This document shows, one piece after another, positions 27,483-36,774 of a DNA stretch of 51,001 nucleotides. The notes beneath the pieces are model-generated. The model saw nothing but the letters and a program-made list of their open reading frames with translations, ran no database searches and was not told where the DNA came from. The position numbers and the translations under genes were made by a program. The number at the start of each line of letters is the position of its first letter. Position 1 is the stretch's first letter. Source of the DNA: Halococcus agarilyticus (GTDB lineage Archaea; Halobacteriota; Halobacteria; Halobacteriales; Halococcaceae); contig NZ_BAFM01000020.1 of the NCBI RefSeq assembly GCF_000334895.1, positions 1 to 51,001 of the forward strand, given 5' to 3'.

Positions 27483-27584
27483 ATACTGTCGGTCAGAAGT
27501 ACGTGAACATCGACGGCCCGAGAACCCATCGCAGGTGGTGGATGTTCGGGTCTGTGGTTCTCGATCACTTCTGACCGACAGTAT
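27483..27584. mobile_element. Possible 102-bp MITE bounded by an 18-bp perfect inverted repeat
   Basis: ATACTGTCGGTCAGAAGT at 27483-27500 is repeated as its exact reverse complement at 27567-27584. The 66 bp between have no gene. This geometry fits a miniature inverted-repeat element or one end-pair of a lost insertion sequence; a hairpin RNA is an alternative. No target-site duplication is visible at the outer edges. Confidence 0.45.
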
Positions 27585-27662
27585 CACCCGGTGAGTCCGT
27601 CCGGCGAAACCGTTGCGTTGAACCAAATAGTTGATAAGCCTATTGCGAATTTTTGGAGGTAG

Positions 27663-28652
27663 ATGTCGTCAGAGACCGCAGAAAGCGAAGCGATGAGACG
27701 GTTCAGAGAACGAGATCTCAAATACGACGAGGAAAACGAATTCAACAGGCAGTTCAGTTATTCGCCTGCGATTGGGTTGGGGGAAGAAGAGGGTGTGAGC
27801 CGCCGCGACCCATCCAGCGTCGTTCGGGTCGGGTCGACCTACTACGTCTGGTACACCAAGGTGGAGGGCCCAAGCGTCGGCATCGAACACGCCACCGAGG
27901 AACTACCGGCACGGACGTGGGACCTCGCAGATGTCTGGTATGCGACCTCCGAGGACGGGCACTGCTGGACCGAACAGGGAAAAGCCGTCGAACGCGGCGG
28001 ACTGGAGTTCGACGAACGGAGCGTGTTCACACCCGATATTCTGGTAGCGAACGATCGATACTACCTGTTCTACCAAGCGATATCGGACCACTACTATCGA
28101 TCGACCCAAAACGTCGTTGCGATGGCTTCCGCGGAGTCCCCTGACGGCCCGTGGGAGAAAGAGTCTGAGCCGATCTTGGAAGCAGGCGAGGGGCCGAGCA
28201 AGTGGGATCGACAAGCCCAGAAAAACCACGACCCAGGGCCTCTGAAACTGGATGGTCAGTATCTCCTCTACTACAAAGGGACCGTCGTAACTGAAGGCCA
28301 ATCGAACCAGAGACGGCCCCAGTGGGGAGTCGCAGTCGCGGATGACCCCAGTGGACCATACGAAAAGTCGGAGCTGAATCCGGTGACGAACAGCGGCCAC
28401 GAGACACACGTGTGGCGACACGGAGACGGCGTAGCCGCCCTGATCACTCGTGATGGTCCGGAGAAAAACACGATCCAATACGCCTCCGATGGGCTGAATT
28501 TCGTTCCAAAGGCGAATATTCGTGACCCGCCGATCGCGGGTGGTCCATACCGGCCAGAAGTGGCTGACGGCGAAGATATCGAACGGATGTCGTGGGGGCT
28601 CTCGCACGAACCATGGGGGACGTGGCCTCACATCGTCCGGTTCGACTGTTGA
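27663..28652 (+). CDS. GH117-like glycoside hydrolase (five-bladed propeller), copy 1
   Basis: A 329-residue cytosolic protein, preceded by a clear Shine-Dalgarno-like TGGAGGT just before the ATG. The sequence SRRDPSSVVRVGSTYYVWYTK, then blade-like repeats VWYATSEDGHCWTE, TPDILVANDRYYLFYQA, GPWEKESEP, KNHDPGPLKLDG and GHETHVW are characteristic of the GH43/GH117 beta-propeller clan; the overall pattern is closest to GH117, whose known members are alpha-1,3-(3,6-anhydro)-L-galactosidases that split neoagaro-oligosaccharides. A close paralogue lies at 41406-42404 on the other strand. No signal peptide, so it should act on imported oligosaccharides. GH43-like is the fallback. Confidence 0.72.
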   Translation: MSSETAESEAMRRFRERDLKYDEENEFNRQFSYSPAIGLGEEEGVSRRDPSSVVRVGSTYYVWYTKVEGPSVGIEHATEELPARTWDLADVWYATSEDGHCWTEQGKAVERGGLEFDERSVFTPDILVANDRYYLFYQAISDHYYRSTQNVVAMASAESPDGPWEKESEPILEAGEGPSKWDRQAQKNHDPGPLKLDGQYLLYYKGTVVTEGQSNQRRPQWGVAVADDPSGPYEKSELNPVTNSGHETHVWRHGDGVAALITRDGPEKNTIQYASDGLNFVPKANIRDPPIAGGPYRPEVADGEDIERMSWGLSHEPWGTWPHIVRFDC

Positions 28653-29011
28653 ACAACGCTCGTAATCGAGGAGTGTGCTATCTGAAATAGATCCGATTGG
28701 TCACCCATCGGTGCTCACCGCGGTTGGAGATGGGTGATCGAAGTCGTCCGTAGCCGACGGCAAAACCTGTCAAACGCAGCGATAGGGATCAGCAGTGGTG
28801 TTCGGAGTTTTTCTCCCGAGACCATTCCCGGCGAGCGGTCTCTCCCGGTGGAATCTATGGAAATAACTGCTGATCCCGATACCACACCCACGACTGCACG
28901 GCGGACCCGAGCGGTCGCTTCGCGGTCGAGAACGCGGTTTCGAGCATCGACCGCTACCCATGCAGCGTTCATTCCCGAAGGAGTTAAACAGTACGTCGGG
29001 TTTGATCCGCT
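28653..29011. other. Intergenic region between GH117-like and FAD oxidoreductase genes
   Basis: About 360 bp. Both strands have short open frames, but none with a recognisable domain. A TATA-like GGAGTTAAAC at about 28979-28988 lies 25-30 nt before the FAD oxidoreductase ATG. Confidence 0.4.
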
Positions 29012-31357
29012 ATGACAGCGAAGGAAACTGTATCGGCAGACGTGACCGTCGTCGGCGGTGGTATGGCCGGGACGTGTGCCGCACTCGCCGCGGCCCGCCT
29101 CGGGTGCGAGACCGTCTTGATCAACGACCGACCGGTCTTGGGCGGCAACGCGAGCAGTGAAGTACGCGTCTGGATCAACGGCGCTACCGGCGGGAACAAC
29201 AACCGCTACGCACGGGAGAGCGGAATCATAGAAGAGCTATTGCAGCGAAACAAGCACGACAACCCGGCTGGCAGTCCCGACGCCTGGGACGCGGTGCTTG
29301 TCGATGCTGTCCGCGCCGAGGCAAACCTCGAGTGCTATCTCAACACGATCGTCACGGACCTGACCACGGACGACGACGAAGTCACGTCCGTGACCGGCCA
29401 CCAGCTCATGTCCGAGCGGACGATCGAGTTCCGGGGCCCACAGTTCGTGGACGCCACCGGCGACGGTGTACTCGCGGACAAAGCGGGCGCGGAGTGGATC
29501 CAAGGCCGCGAGAGCGAGGCGGCGTACGACGAACGTGCGGCCCCATCACAGCCCGATCGCCGAACCCTCGGGTCGAGCATCATGTTTTCCTCGAAGGTTG
29601 CTGACGAGCCAGTCGCGTACGAACCACCCACGTTCGCACATGAGTTCAAAGAGAATCCACCAGGAATAATCGCCGAGCGCACCGACCCCCAGCAACGCGA
29701 CGAGTGTTACTGGTGGATCGAGTACGGCGGCGACGAAGACCTCGACCCGATCACCGACAACGACGAGATCCGCGACGAACTGTGGGCGACCGTCTACGGT
29801 ATCTGGGACTACATCAAAAACAGCGGCGAGTTTCCCGAAGAGGAGGTTGCGAACCTGCAACTGGAATGGGTCGGGAAGGTCCCTGGGAAACGCGAGTCCC
29901 GCAGGGTGATGGGCGACCACGTACTCACCGAACACGACGTCGTGACACAACGTCGATTCGAGGACCGCGTCGGACACGGTGGCTGGTCGATCGATCTACA
30001 CCCACCGTCCGGCATCTACGACGACCAGGGTCGCGGGTCCCAGCACTACCACATCGACGGCCCCTACACGTTTCCTTACCGGAGTCTGTACGCGCGCGAC
30101 CTCGACAACGTGTTTCTGGCCGGACGCCACGTCAGTGCGAGCCACGTCGCCTTCGGCACGCTCCGCGTCCAGATGACGCTCGCCACCGTGGGGCAGGCTG
30201 TCGGGACTGCGGCGGCGCTCTGCCGACACCGTAGCGAGACCCCTGCGGAACTCGCCAGCAGCGAGAGCGGTACCGACGAACTCCAGCAGACACTCCTCCG
30301 AAACGACCAGTGGGTCGTCGACGTGCCGAACCGCGACCCGACGGACCTCGCACGTGATGCGACCGTTGTTGCGTCGTCCGCACAGCCGAGTTCGCTGACC
30401 GACCCCGAAACGACCGTCACGCTCGACGGAGACACGGACATCGGCTTTCACCTCGCACATGCTGGGGAACTCGAGTCGATCGAATTGCTGCTGGACGCGG
30501 ACCCCGGCGTCGTCGACGGCGACACGCTCGACGTCGTCGTCGAAGTGTACGACGAGAACAGACCGGAGAACACGGTTCCCAACCACCACATCGGCGAGAC
30601 GACGGTCGCCGTTTCCGTCGACGATCCGTCGTGGGTGGAGATTCCGGTGAATCACGACGTGGGCGAGGAACAAGGCGTGTTCCTCGTCCTCCGGAACCCG
30701 GACGGCGTCCGTGTCCACTCCAGGGAGCGCGAATTGACCGGCGTTATGGCCTTCCCTGAGGTCGAACACCACTCCCACAGTATCGATGGACTCCCCGAAC
30801 AGTCCGCATTCTGGGGCCAGCCCGACCAGCACGAGATGGCACCGTTCGACTGGGTGCCGTGTTTCCGGACGACGCCAGCGTCGGCGACGCCGCTGTTCGC
30901 GGCCGAGAACGTCGTCGACGGCTATTCGCGGCCGTGCGGGCTGGGCCACAGTTGGATCTCAGCACCGTTCGAACCCGCGGGCGGAAACGCCGACGGGGCG
31001 GTGGCGACCGAAGCCGAGTGGGTCGAGTTCGCGTGGGACGAGACCCGGACGGTGAGTACCGTCCAATTCGCCTGCAACACCCGTCTCAACGAGTGGTTCA
31101 ATATTTACGGCGAGGAGGCACGCGCCGAACCCGAAACCGTCCGTGACTACCGCGTCGAGGTCGAACGCGACGACGAGTGGGAGACAGTGGTACGAGAGAC
31201 GGACAACTACCAGCGCTTCAGACGCCACTCGTTCGAGCCCGTCGAAACCGACCGCTTCCGGGTTGTCGTCGAGGCGACGAACGGCGTCCCGTGGGTCGAA
31301 CTGTTCGAAGTCCGCGCCTACGGTCCCGACCACGATCTCCCGCTTCCCGAGCGCTGA
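29012..31357 (+). CDS. FAD-dependent oxidoreductase with C-terminal discoidin-like domain
   Basis: A 781-residue protein. Residues 10-40 contain the dinucleotide fold VVGGGMAG followed by LGGNASSEVRVW, the signature of the FAD_oxidored (PF12831-type) family often found in polysaccharide loci. FVDATGDGVLADKAGA and AGRHVSASHVAFGTLRVQMTL complete the FAD domain (to about residue 440). A beta-rich linker follows, then a tail (about 620-775) resembling an F5/8 type C carbohydrate-binding fold (SAPF, EWVEFAWDE, VQFACNTRLNEWF, FRVVVEATNG). No export signal is visible. It may oxidise a sugar unit held by the tail domain; the reaction is unknown. Confidence 0.82.
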   Translation: MTAKETVSADVTVVGGGMAGTCAALAAARLGCETVLINDRPVLGGNASSEVRVWINGATGGNNNRYARESGIIEELLQRNKHDNPAGSPDAWDAVLVDAVRAEANLECYLNTIVTDLTTDDDEVTSVTGHQLMSERTIEFRGPQFVDATGDGVLADKAGAEWIQGRESEAAYDERAAPSQPDRRTLGSSIMFSSKVADEPVAYEPPTFAHEFKENPPGIIAERTDPQQRDECYWWIEYGGDEDLDPITDNDEIRDELWATVYGIWDYIKNSGEFPEEEVANLQLEWVGKVPGKRESRRVMGDHVLTEHDVVTQRRFEDRVGHGGWSIDLHPPSGIYDDQGRGSQHYHIDGPYTFPYRSLYARDLDNVFLAGRHVSASHVAFGTLRVQMTLATVGQAVGTAAALCRHRSETPAELASSESGTDELQQTLLRNDQWVVDVPNRDPTDLARDATVVASSAQPSSLTDPETTVTLDGDTDIGFHLAHAGELESIELLLDADPGVVDGDTLDVVVEVYDENRPENTVPNHHIGETTVAVSVDDPSWVEIPVNHDVGEEQGVFLVLRNPDGVRVHSRERELTGVMAFPEVEHHSHSIDGLPEQSAFWGQPDQHEMAPFDWVPCFRTTPASATPLFAAENVVDGYSRPCGLGHSWISAPFEPAGGNADGAVATEAEWVEFAWDETRTVSTVQFACNTRLNEWFNIYGEEARAEPETVRDYRVEVERDDEWETVVRETDNYQRFRRHSFEPVETDRFRVVVEATNGVPWVELFEVRAYGPDHDLPLPER

Positions 31358-31362
31358 GGAGT

Positions 31363-31500
31363 ATGACGGCCCGCGTCAACGACTTCGAAGAGGCCGCCGC
31401 CGACCCGCAGGTCGAGCACAACGAGATGATCGTCGAAGTCGACCATCCCCACGAGGGCACCTTCCGCACGACCGGCACCAGAGAAACGCGGACGTTTTAA
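31363..31500 (+). pseudogene. CaiB/BaiF CoA-transferase C-terminal fragment
   Basis: A 45-codon stretch reading VNDFEEAAADPQVEHNEM then IVEVDHPHEGTFRTTG matches the C-terminal region of family III CoA-transferases, where a NDF...DPQV...HP..G..R pattern is usual. The other roughly 350 residues are absent and the preceding sequence is the intact end of the FAD oxidoreductase. It is therefore a stranded fragment left by deletion or recombination. Confidence 0.65.
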
Positions 31501-31542
31501 TTTATGGAAAGGTATTTAGGTATCGAAACAGGACGTGTGGTG

Positions 31543-32997
31543 ATGTCTGACTATACCACGGATATCGATAGACGTAAAGCGCTCGAGATATCTGGTTCCG
31601 CCTCGGCTCTCTTCCTCGCTGGATGTGCAGACAGTGGAAGCAGCGGTCAGGGCTCAAACAGCAACGGCACGGGGCAGGACGCTGCCGGCAACGACACCGG
31701 TTCGAGCGGTGGCGACTCCGGCCAGCAGAAGGTCAGGCTGCTGACCCACTACGGCTCCGAGACCGAAGTTTTCAACGGCATCATCGACCGGTTCGAGGAA
31801 GAAAACGGCGCGACAGTCGAGCTGACGCAGATACCGCCGGCGAACTACTGGCAGCAGTTCTCGACGGCACTCGGCACGTCCAACGCCCCGGACATGTGGG
31901 GCAAAGGGCCCGGGCCTGGAGAGCTCGGAAAGTACGTCGCCCGCGGCGTGCCGGTCGATCTCAGCGAGCATCTCGAACAGAGCTTCGTGGACGAGTTCGC
32001 CGGGACTCGCACCTGTCGGTACGAAGGCGAGGACATTCTGTCCTGGCAGTCCCAGGACGGGGCCCTCTACGGTCTCCCGATCGACGTCTTCGGCTGGTGT
32101 TACTGGTACAACAGGGACGTACTGGCCGATATCGGTATCGACGAGTCGAAGGTGAAGCGCCGGTCGGACATGACGTGGCAGGAGTTCCGGGACGTTCTTC
32201 AGCAGGCGAAAGACGCCGGATACACGCCGATCGTGATGGGTGGGAACAAGAACATGGACCTCATCGGCATCTGGGTCGCCGATTCGCTGTTCAAGCAGGT
32301 GGGTGCGCAGACGATGACGCAGACGCTGCTGGGAAGAAACGACAGGAAACTCAACGAGGAACCGTTCGTCGAAGCGATGCGGAAGTATCAGCGTCTGTAC
32401 GACGATGGGTTGATCAACGAGTCCGTGACGGCCATCACCCGTCCACAGTCGGTGAACCTCTTTTATAACGGCGATGCCGCCTTCTACTCACAGGGCAGTT
32501 GGATGCCCAGTCAGATCGATCGGATGATCGGCGAGGACGCCCCCGAGATTCACGAGAAGATGGGATACTTCTGGCATCCGTACTATCCCGACGCGTACCA
32601 AGACGGGAAAGACGAGCGTTACGGTGCCACTGGCAACGTCATGGCCCTGAACAAGCAGAGCATCGAAGAGCGTGGCAACATGGACGAATCGATAGCGTTT
32701 CTGAAGCACTTCTTCAACCAGAACAACCAGCACGCGTTCTTCAGCGAAGGTGGTGTCCCGGTCGCTCGTGTCGACGCGTGGTCCGACCTCAACGAGGAAC
32801 AGAAGGTCCAGCAGACGGTCATCGACCAACTGAACGAAGCGAGTACCACGTACCCGATCGCGTCGGGTGCCTTCCTACCGAGATCGTGGGAGGCGTTCGT
32901 CGCGGGAGTCGGTGATCTGTTCTCGGGAACGGACCCACAGAAGATCATGGACACCGTCGAATCCGCCAGACAGGACGACCTGGAAGAGTACTCCTGA
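31543..32997 (+). CDS. Sugar ABC transporter substrate-binding lipoprotein (family 1)
   Basis: A 484-residue binding protein. The start at 31543 is preferred: it gives a compact leader with Tat-like DRRKALEISGS and lipobox LAGC (Cys28), followed by a Ser/Gly/Asn linker. The mature domain fits SBP family 1 (MalE/UgpB): VELTQIPPANYWQQF, a PDMWG turn, YGLPIDVFGWCYWYN, GAFLPRSWEAF. A TATA-like GGTATTTAGG lies near 31511. It feeds the permeases and ATPase downstream. Oligosaccharides released outside the cell are the likely ligand. Confidence 0.93.
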   Translation: MSDYTTDIDRRKALEISGSASALFLAGCADSGSSGQGSNSNGTGQDAAGNDTGSSGGDSGQQKVRLLTHYGSETEVFNGIIDRFEEENGATVELTQIPPANYWQQFSTALGTSNAPDMWGKGPGPGELGKYVARGVPVDLSEHLEQSFVDEFAGTRTCRYEGEDILSWQSQDGALYGLPIDVFGWCYWYNRDVLADIGIDESKVKRRSDMTWQEFRDVLQQAKDAGYTPIVMGGNKNMDLIGIWVADSLFKQVGAQTMTQTLLGRNDRKLNEEPFVEAMRKYQRLYDDGLINESVTAITRPQSVNLFYNGDAAFYSQGSWMPSQIDRMIGEDAPEIHEKMGYFWHPYYPDAYQDGKDERYGATGNVMALNKQSIEERGNMDESIAFLKHFFNQNNQHAFFSEGGVPVARVDAWSDLNEEQKVQQTVIDQLNEASTTYPIASGAFLPRSWEAFVAGVGDLFSGTDPQKIMDTVESARQDDLEEYS

Positions 32998-33112
32998 GAC
33001 CGTACCGAAACCGACCGCGTCGTCCGATCGGGGGCGATCGGCGGTTCGATCCCGCTGGGTAGATCGTTACGGGAACGGAGTCGGCGTGTCGCACGTTGTT
33101 CCATAACGAACG

Positions 33113-33150
33113 CTTATATACCTCGTCCGAGTACCGGTCGCCCGGGTACA
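33113..33150 (+). promoter_or_regulatory. TATA box of the sugar permease genes
   Basis: CTTATATA at 33113-33120 lies about 31 nt before the ATG at 33151, within a 150-bp gap after the binding-protein gene. The permeases can thus be transcribed separately from the binding protein. Confidence 0.6.
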
Positions 33151-34059
33151 ATGGCGACAGCAGATGCGAGCATAGTCGACGGCCTGCGTTCGGTGAAGAA
33201 TTCGTACAAACAGTGGATCTATCTTTTCCCCGCACTCGTTTTCTACATACCGCTCGTGCTCCTCCCAGTCCTGTTCGTCTTGTGGCTCAGCTTCAACTCT
33301 TGGGGAGGTGGGATCGAACAGCAGTACGTTGGCCTCGCCAACTTCGAATCCGTGTTCAGTAGCGACGTCTTCTACACGTCGCTGTGGCACAACATCGTCA
33401 TTCTCGGTGTGAACCTGGTGGCTCACACTGTCGGAGCGTTACTGCTCGCGATGGCGCTACGGAAGGCTCACAGACGACTCCAGCCGCTCTTCCAGACGGC
33501 GATCCTGCTCCCGATGTCGCTCATGTCGGTCGCCGTCGCACTCATCTGGTCGCTTCTGCTGAACCCGGAACTCGGTGCGATCAACGCGATCATCGCTGCG
33601 CTCGGCATCGATTGGCAACCGATCTGGCTTGGCGATCCCGGCCTCGCCTTGCTGTCCGTGATCTTCGTCACGAACTGGTGGTGGTTCGGGTTCTGGGTCG
33701 TCATCTGGCTGGTTGGACTCTCCAGCATCGACGAGAAATACTACGAAGCAGCGGCCATGGACGGTGCCAATCGGTTACAGATATTCCTCTACGTGACACT
33801 CCCCCAGCTGAAGCAGTCGGCCGTTCTCGTGACCACCCTCACCACGATCAACGCGATCCGTCAGTTCGGACTGTTCTGGGTCATGACGGAAGGTGGCCCC
33901 GGACGAGCCACGGAGGTACTGCTCACGTGGATCTACAAGGTGGCGTTCTCCATCAACAGCTTCGGCCAAGCGGCCGCCGCCACGGTTCTTCTCTTCTCAC
34001 TCATCCTGGTGTTCACGTTCGTCAACCTGAAACTCACCGGTGCCGGGAGTGAGGCGTGA
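33151..34059 (+). CDS. Sugar ABC transporter permease (MalF/UgpA type)
   Basis: A 302-residue permease with six helices (first at about 25-47, last near 275-297). The EAA loop reads YYEAAAMDGANRLQIF followed by VTLPQL, which contacts the ATPase. The C-terminal region LFWVMTEGGPGRATEVLLTWIYK is typical of the MalF-like partner. Its stop overlaps the start of the next permease (TGATG at 34057-34061). Confidence 0.93.
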   Translation: MATADASIVDGLRSVKNSYKQWIYLFPALVFYIPLVLLPVLFVLWLSFNSWGGGIEQQYVGLANFESVFSSDVFYTSLWHNIVILGVNLVAHTVGALLLAMALRKAHRRLQPLFQTAILLPMSLMSVAVALIWSLLLNPELGAINAIIAALGIDWQPIWLGDPGLALLSVIFVTNWWWFGFWVVIWLVGLSSIDEKYYEAAAMDGANRLQIFLYVTLPQLKQSAVLVTTLTTINAIRQFGLFWVMTEGGPGRATEVLLTWIYKVAFSINSFGQAAAATVLLFSLILVFTFVNLKLTGAGSEA

Positions 34060-34928
34060 TGAGTGTCGCCTCGCGGACTCGGGAACTCGTACGGGAGGTC
34101 CGTTCCGAAACGATCGGTATCAGAAGCGCTGCTCTTCACCTCGCGATGTTCGGTATCGTGGCGATCTTCGTCGTCCCCGTGCTCATCTTCTTCATGAACA
34201 GCGTGAAATCCTCTTCGGGAATCTTCACTCGATCCTACGAGCTTCCGGAATCCATCACTCTCGGGAAGTACGTGACGGCGTGGACCCAAGGTGGGTTCTC
34301 ACAGTACATGGTCAACAGCATTCTCGTCGTGGGTGTGAGCCTCCTGTTGATCCTCGTTTGCTCCACCCTGGCGGCGTACGCCATCGTCCGATTCGAGTTC
34401 CGAGGGAAGTACGTGGTCGTCTCGTTGGTGCTCGCGGGATTCATGATCCCGACGCAGGTGTTGTTCATCCCCCGGTTCGTCATGCTCAGCTGGGCGGGAC
34501 TGATCGACACCCACCTGAGTCTCGTTCTGGTCTACGTGGCGAGTGCGCTCCCGTTCTCCATCTTCCTGCTCAGACAGTTCTTCGTCGGTATCCCGGCCTC
34601 GCTCGCCGAGGCAGCACAGCTCGACGGGTGTTCGGACTTCCAGACCTTCTACAGGATCTATCTACCGCTCGCGGTCCCCGCGATATCCGCCGTGTTCATC
34701 TTCCAGTTCGTCATCCTGTGGAACGAGTTCCTGTATGCGTTCACCTTCATCAGTTCCGACGGGCTGCGAACGCTGCCAGCAGGACTGCTCAACTACAGAG
34801 GGGCATACGGAACCGACTGGTCGAAGATGATGGCCGGTGTCGGGATCTCAGTTATCCCGACCATCATCGTGTTCGTCCTCTTCAGAAACCAGTTCCTCCG
34901 AAGTCTCAACATGCAGGCCAAAGGATAG
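34059..34928 (+). CDS. Sugar ABC transporter permease (MalG/UgpE type)
   Basis: A 289-residue, six-helix permease whose ATG overlaps the preceding stop. LAEAAQLDGCSDFQTFYRIYLPL is the EAA loop of the MalG-like family, split here by the acidic DGC turn; ALPFSIFLLRQFF and VILWNEFLYAFTF are further family markers. Together with the MalF-like gene it forms the membrane channel of the sugar importer. Confidence 0.93.
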   Translation: MSVASRTRELVREVRSETIGIRSAALHLAMFGIVAIFVVPVLIFFMNSVKSSSGIFTRSYELPESITLGKYVTAWTQGGFSQYMVNSILVVGVSLLLILVCSTLAAYAIVRFEFRGKYVVVSLVLAGFMIPTQVLFIPRFVMLSWAGLIDTHLSLVLVYVASALPFSIFLLRQFFVGIPASLAEAAQLDGCSDFQTFYRIYLPLAVPAISAVFIFQFVILWNEFLYAFTFISSDGLRTLPAGLLNYRGAYGTDWSKMMAGVGISVIPTIIVFVLFRNQFLRSLNMQAKG

Positions 34929-35075
34929 CCCTCGCTGATCACGCCCAGACACGCTGAGGACCGGGCCATAACTCCGTCTTAGCGAGCGTGTGATCAAATG
35001 CGGCCAGTTCACTTATGTCGCCACGGGATGTTGTAACAACACTTTTGTACGAGAGAAGGAGTACTTTGGACGAAG

Positions 35076-36206
35076 ATGGGCGCACTACAGATCAGTGGAC
35101 TCACCAAGCGATTCGAGAATGACGGAAACGAGATCACCGCCGCCGACGACATCAGCATCGAGGTAGCTGACGGTGACTTTCTCGTGCTGGTTGGGCCGTC
35201 CGGCTGCGGAAAAACAACCACCCTTCGTTGCGTTGGTGGCCTAGAGAGACCCTCCGAGGGAAACATCAGTCTCGATGCCGAGTCGTTGGTTGGCAAGCCA
35301 CCACAATCTCGAAACATCGCGATGGTGTTTCAGGATTACGCGCTCTATCCCCACATGACGGCCAGGGAGAACATGAGTTTCGGACTGAGGATGAACACAG
35401 ACCTGTCCGCTGAGGAGATCGAGACAAGGGTCACGGATGTAGCCGAGATGATGGGGATCGAGAGCCTCTCGCAAAAGAAACCGGGCGAACTTTCCGGCGG
35501 ACAACAGCAGCGAGTGGCCCTTGGCAGAGCGATCGTTCGTGATCCAGAGGTGTTTCTGATGGACGAACCTCTCAGCAATCTGGACGCGAAACTGCGGACG
35601 ACGATGCGTACGGAAATCCAGGAACTACAGGAAAAACTGGAGACGACCACCGTCTACGTCACGCACGATCAGACAGAGGCAATGACTATCGGCGATTCTA
35701 TCGCGATACTCAACGACGGGAAGCTTCAGCAGCACGGCACGCCGCTGGAGTGCTATCATATGCCCAAGAACCGATTTGTCGCTGGTTTTATCGGTTCGCC
35801 GAGCATGAACTTCGTCGACTGTACGGTCTCCGATCGGTCGCTCGAGTATGGAGGGGGATCTCACAGCATGTCGGAGGACCTTCGAGCCGATCTCACGGAT
35901 GCGCCAGAAGAGGTGACAGTGGGAATCCGTCCGAGCGATATCGAAATCGCTCGAGACCACGTAGACGATGCTGTCCGGTGTGAAATCAACGTGGTCGAAC
36001 CGCTCGGCGATGTAACCCACGTCTACGTCACATTCGACGACACGGAACTGGTGGTCACAGTCGATGGCGAACGGGCAGTTCAAAACCAGCGATCGGTTCG
36101 TGTCAAATTCCCGGATGACAAACTGCACGTGTTCGATCAGGTGACTGGAGAGGCGATCCGGAACCGGGCCCCTCCCGAAGATCAGAGTGATCTACTGAGA
36201 GTGTGA
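35076..36206 (+). CDS. Sugar ABC transporter ATPase (UgpC/MsmK type)
   Basis: A 376-residue ATPase: Walker A GPSGCGKTT, Q-loop VFQDYALYPHMTARENM, signature LSGGQQQR, Walker B VFLMDEPLSNLD, H-loop YVTHDQTEAMT. The C-terminal 130 residues form the MalK-like TOBE domain (GIRPSDIEI, then EPLGDVTHVYVTF). It follows the permeases after a 147-bp gap. A short GGAG lies before the ATG. It should energise the sugar importer. Confidence 0.94.
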   Translation: MGALQISGLTKRFENDGNEITAADDISIEVADGDFLVLVGPSGCGKTTTLRCVGGLERPSEGNISLDAESLVGKPPQSRNIAMVFQDYALYPHMTARENMSFGLRMNTDLSAEEIETRVTDVAEMMGIESLSQKKPGELSGGQQQRVALGRAIVRDPEVFLMDEPLSNLDAKLRTTMRTEIQELQEKLETTTVYVTHDQTEAMTIGDSIAILNDGKLQQHGTPLECYHMPKNRFVAGFIGSPSMNFVDCTVSDRSLEYGGGSHSMSEDLRADLTDAPEEVTVGIRPSDIEIARDHVDDAVRCEINVVEPLGDVTHVYVTFDDTELVVTVDGERAVQNQRSVRVKFPDDKLHVFDQVTGEAIRNRAPPEDQSDLLRV

Positions 36207-36318
36207 TCTCGATACGAAACCGCTGGCCGCCGGCTCAGTGGACCCAATCTTCGACTGCTGGAGGTTCGGAGATATCGGACCCGTTGAGTCGGCCGTGATC
36301 GTGAGCAGACGCCTTCAC

Positions 36319-36774
36319 TCAGCTGGTGTTCAGGGTGACATATCCATCGAAGCCGAGAACGACTTCCTGAGCAACGTCACCGAACAGCGCCTTCCCAGTC
36401 GGCGATCGATGTCGGCCGAGCATGAAGACGTGATCACAGTCCCGGTCGGCCGCAACGTCGAGCACGGTACCGGCGACCTCGTCGTCGTCCGACGCTACGG
36501 CGATAGCCTCCACGTCCACAGCCTCCGGGAGAGTGTCGTTCGCCATCTCTTGGAGATCGTTTGCAGCGGCGTTGAGGACGGTCTGGCTATCGTAGCTCAC
36601 GTTTTCGACCGAACCGATCAGAGCGAGCGTCTCGCTATCGGCCTCGTACTCCGTTCTGGTCACTACCTGCAGGAGAACGAGTTCTGCATCCGCGCCCAAC
36701 GCCTGCTCCCCCGCCTCCCGGAGGAGATCCCGATGTTCGTCAGTCTTTTCAGCAACTACTAATCCTCGTATCAT
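36319..36774 (-). CDS. Universal stress protein (UspA family)
   Basis: A 151-residue single-domain Usp protein starting MIRGLVVAEKTDEHRD. Strand-helix pattern fits, and the C-terminal GRHRSPTGKALFGDVAQEVV resembles the ATP-binding G-x2-G-x9-G motif with the first glycine replaced, so nucleotide binding may be altered. A TATA-like GATTTATGC (minus strand, near 36802-36810) supports the start. It converges on the ABC ATPase gene. Role in stress or metabolite sensing cannot be specified. Confidence 0.85.
   Translation of the reverse strand: MIRGLVVAEKTDEHRDLLREAGEQALGADAELVLLQVVTRTEYEADSETLALIGSVENVSYDSQTVLNAAANDLQEMANDTLPEAVDVEAIAVASDDDEVAGTVLDVAADRDCDHVFMLGRHRSPTGKALFGDVAQEVVLGFDGYVTLNTS

Noticed and set aside
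28715-28972. 85-codon minus-strand frame between the GH117-like and FAD oxidoreductase genes
   Set aside because: No domain, no conserved motif and no convincing promoter; composition is too basic for a haloarchaeal protein.
36238-36762. 174-codon plus-strand frame after the ABC ATPase gene
   Set aside because: Antisense to the UspA gene, which has recognisable family features and a TATA box.
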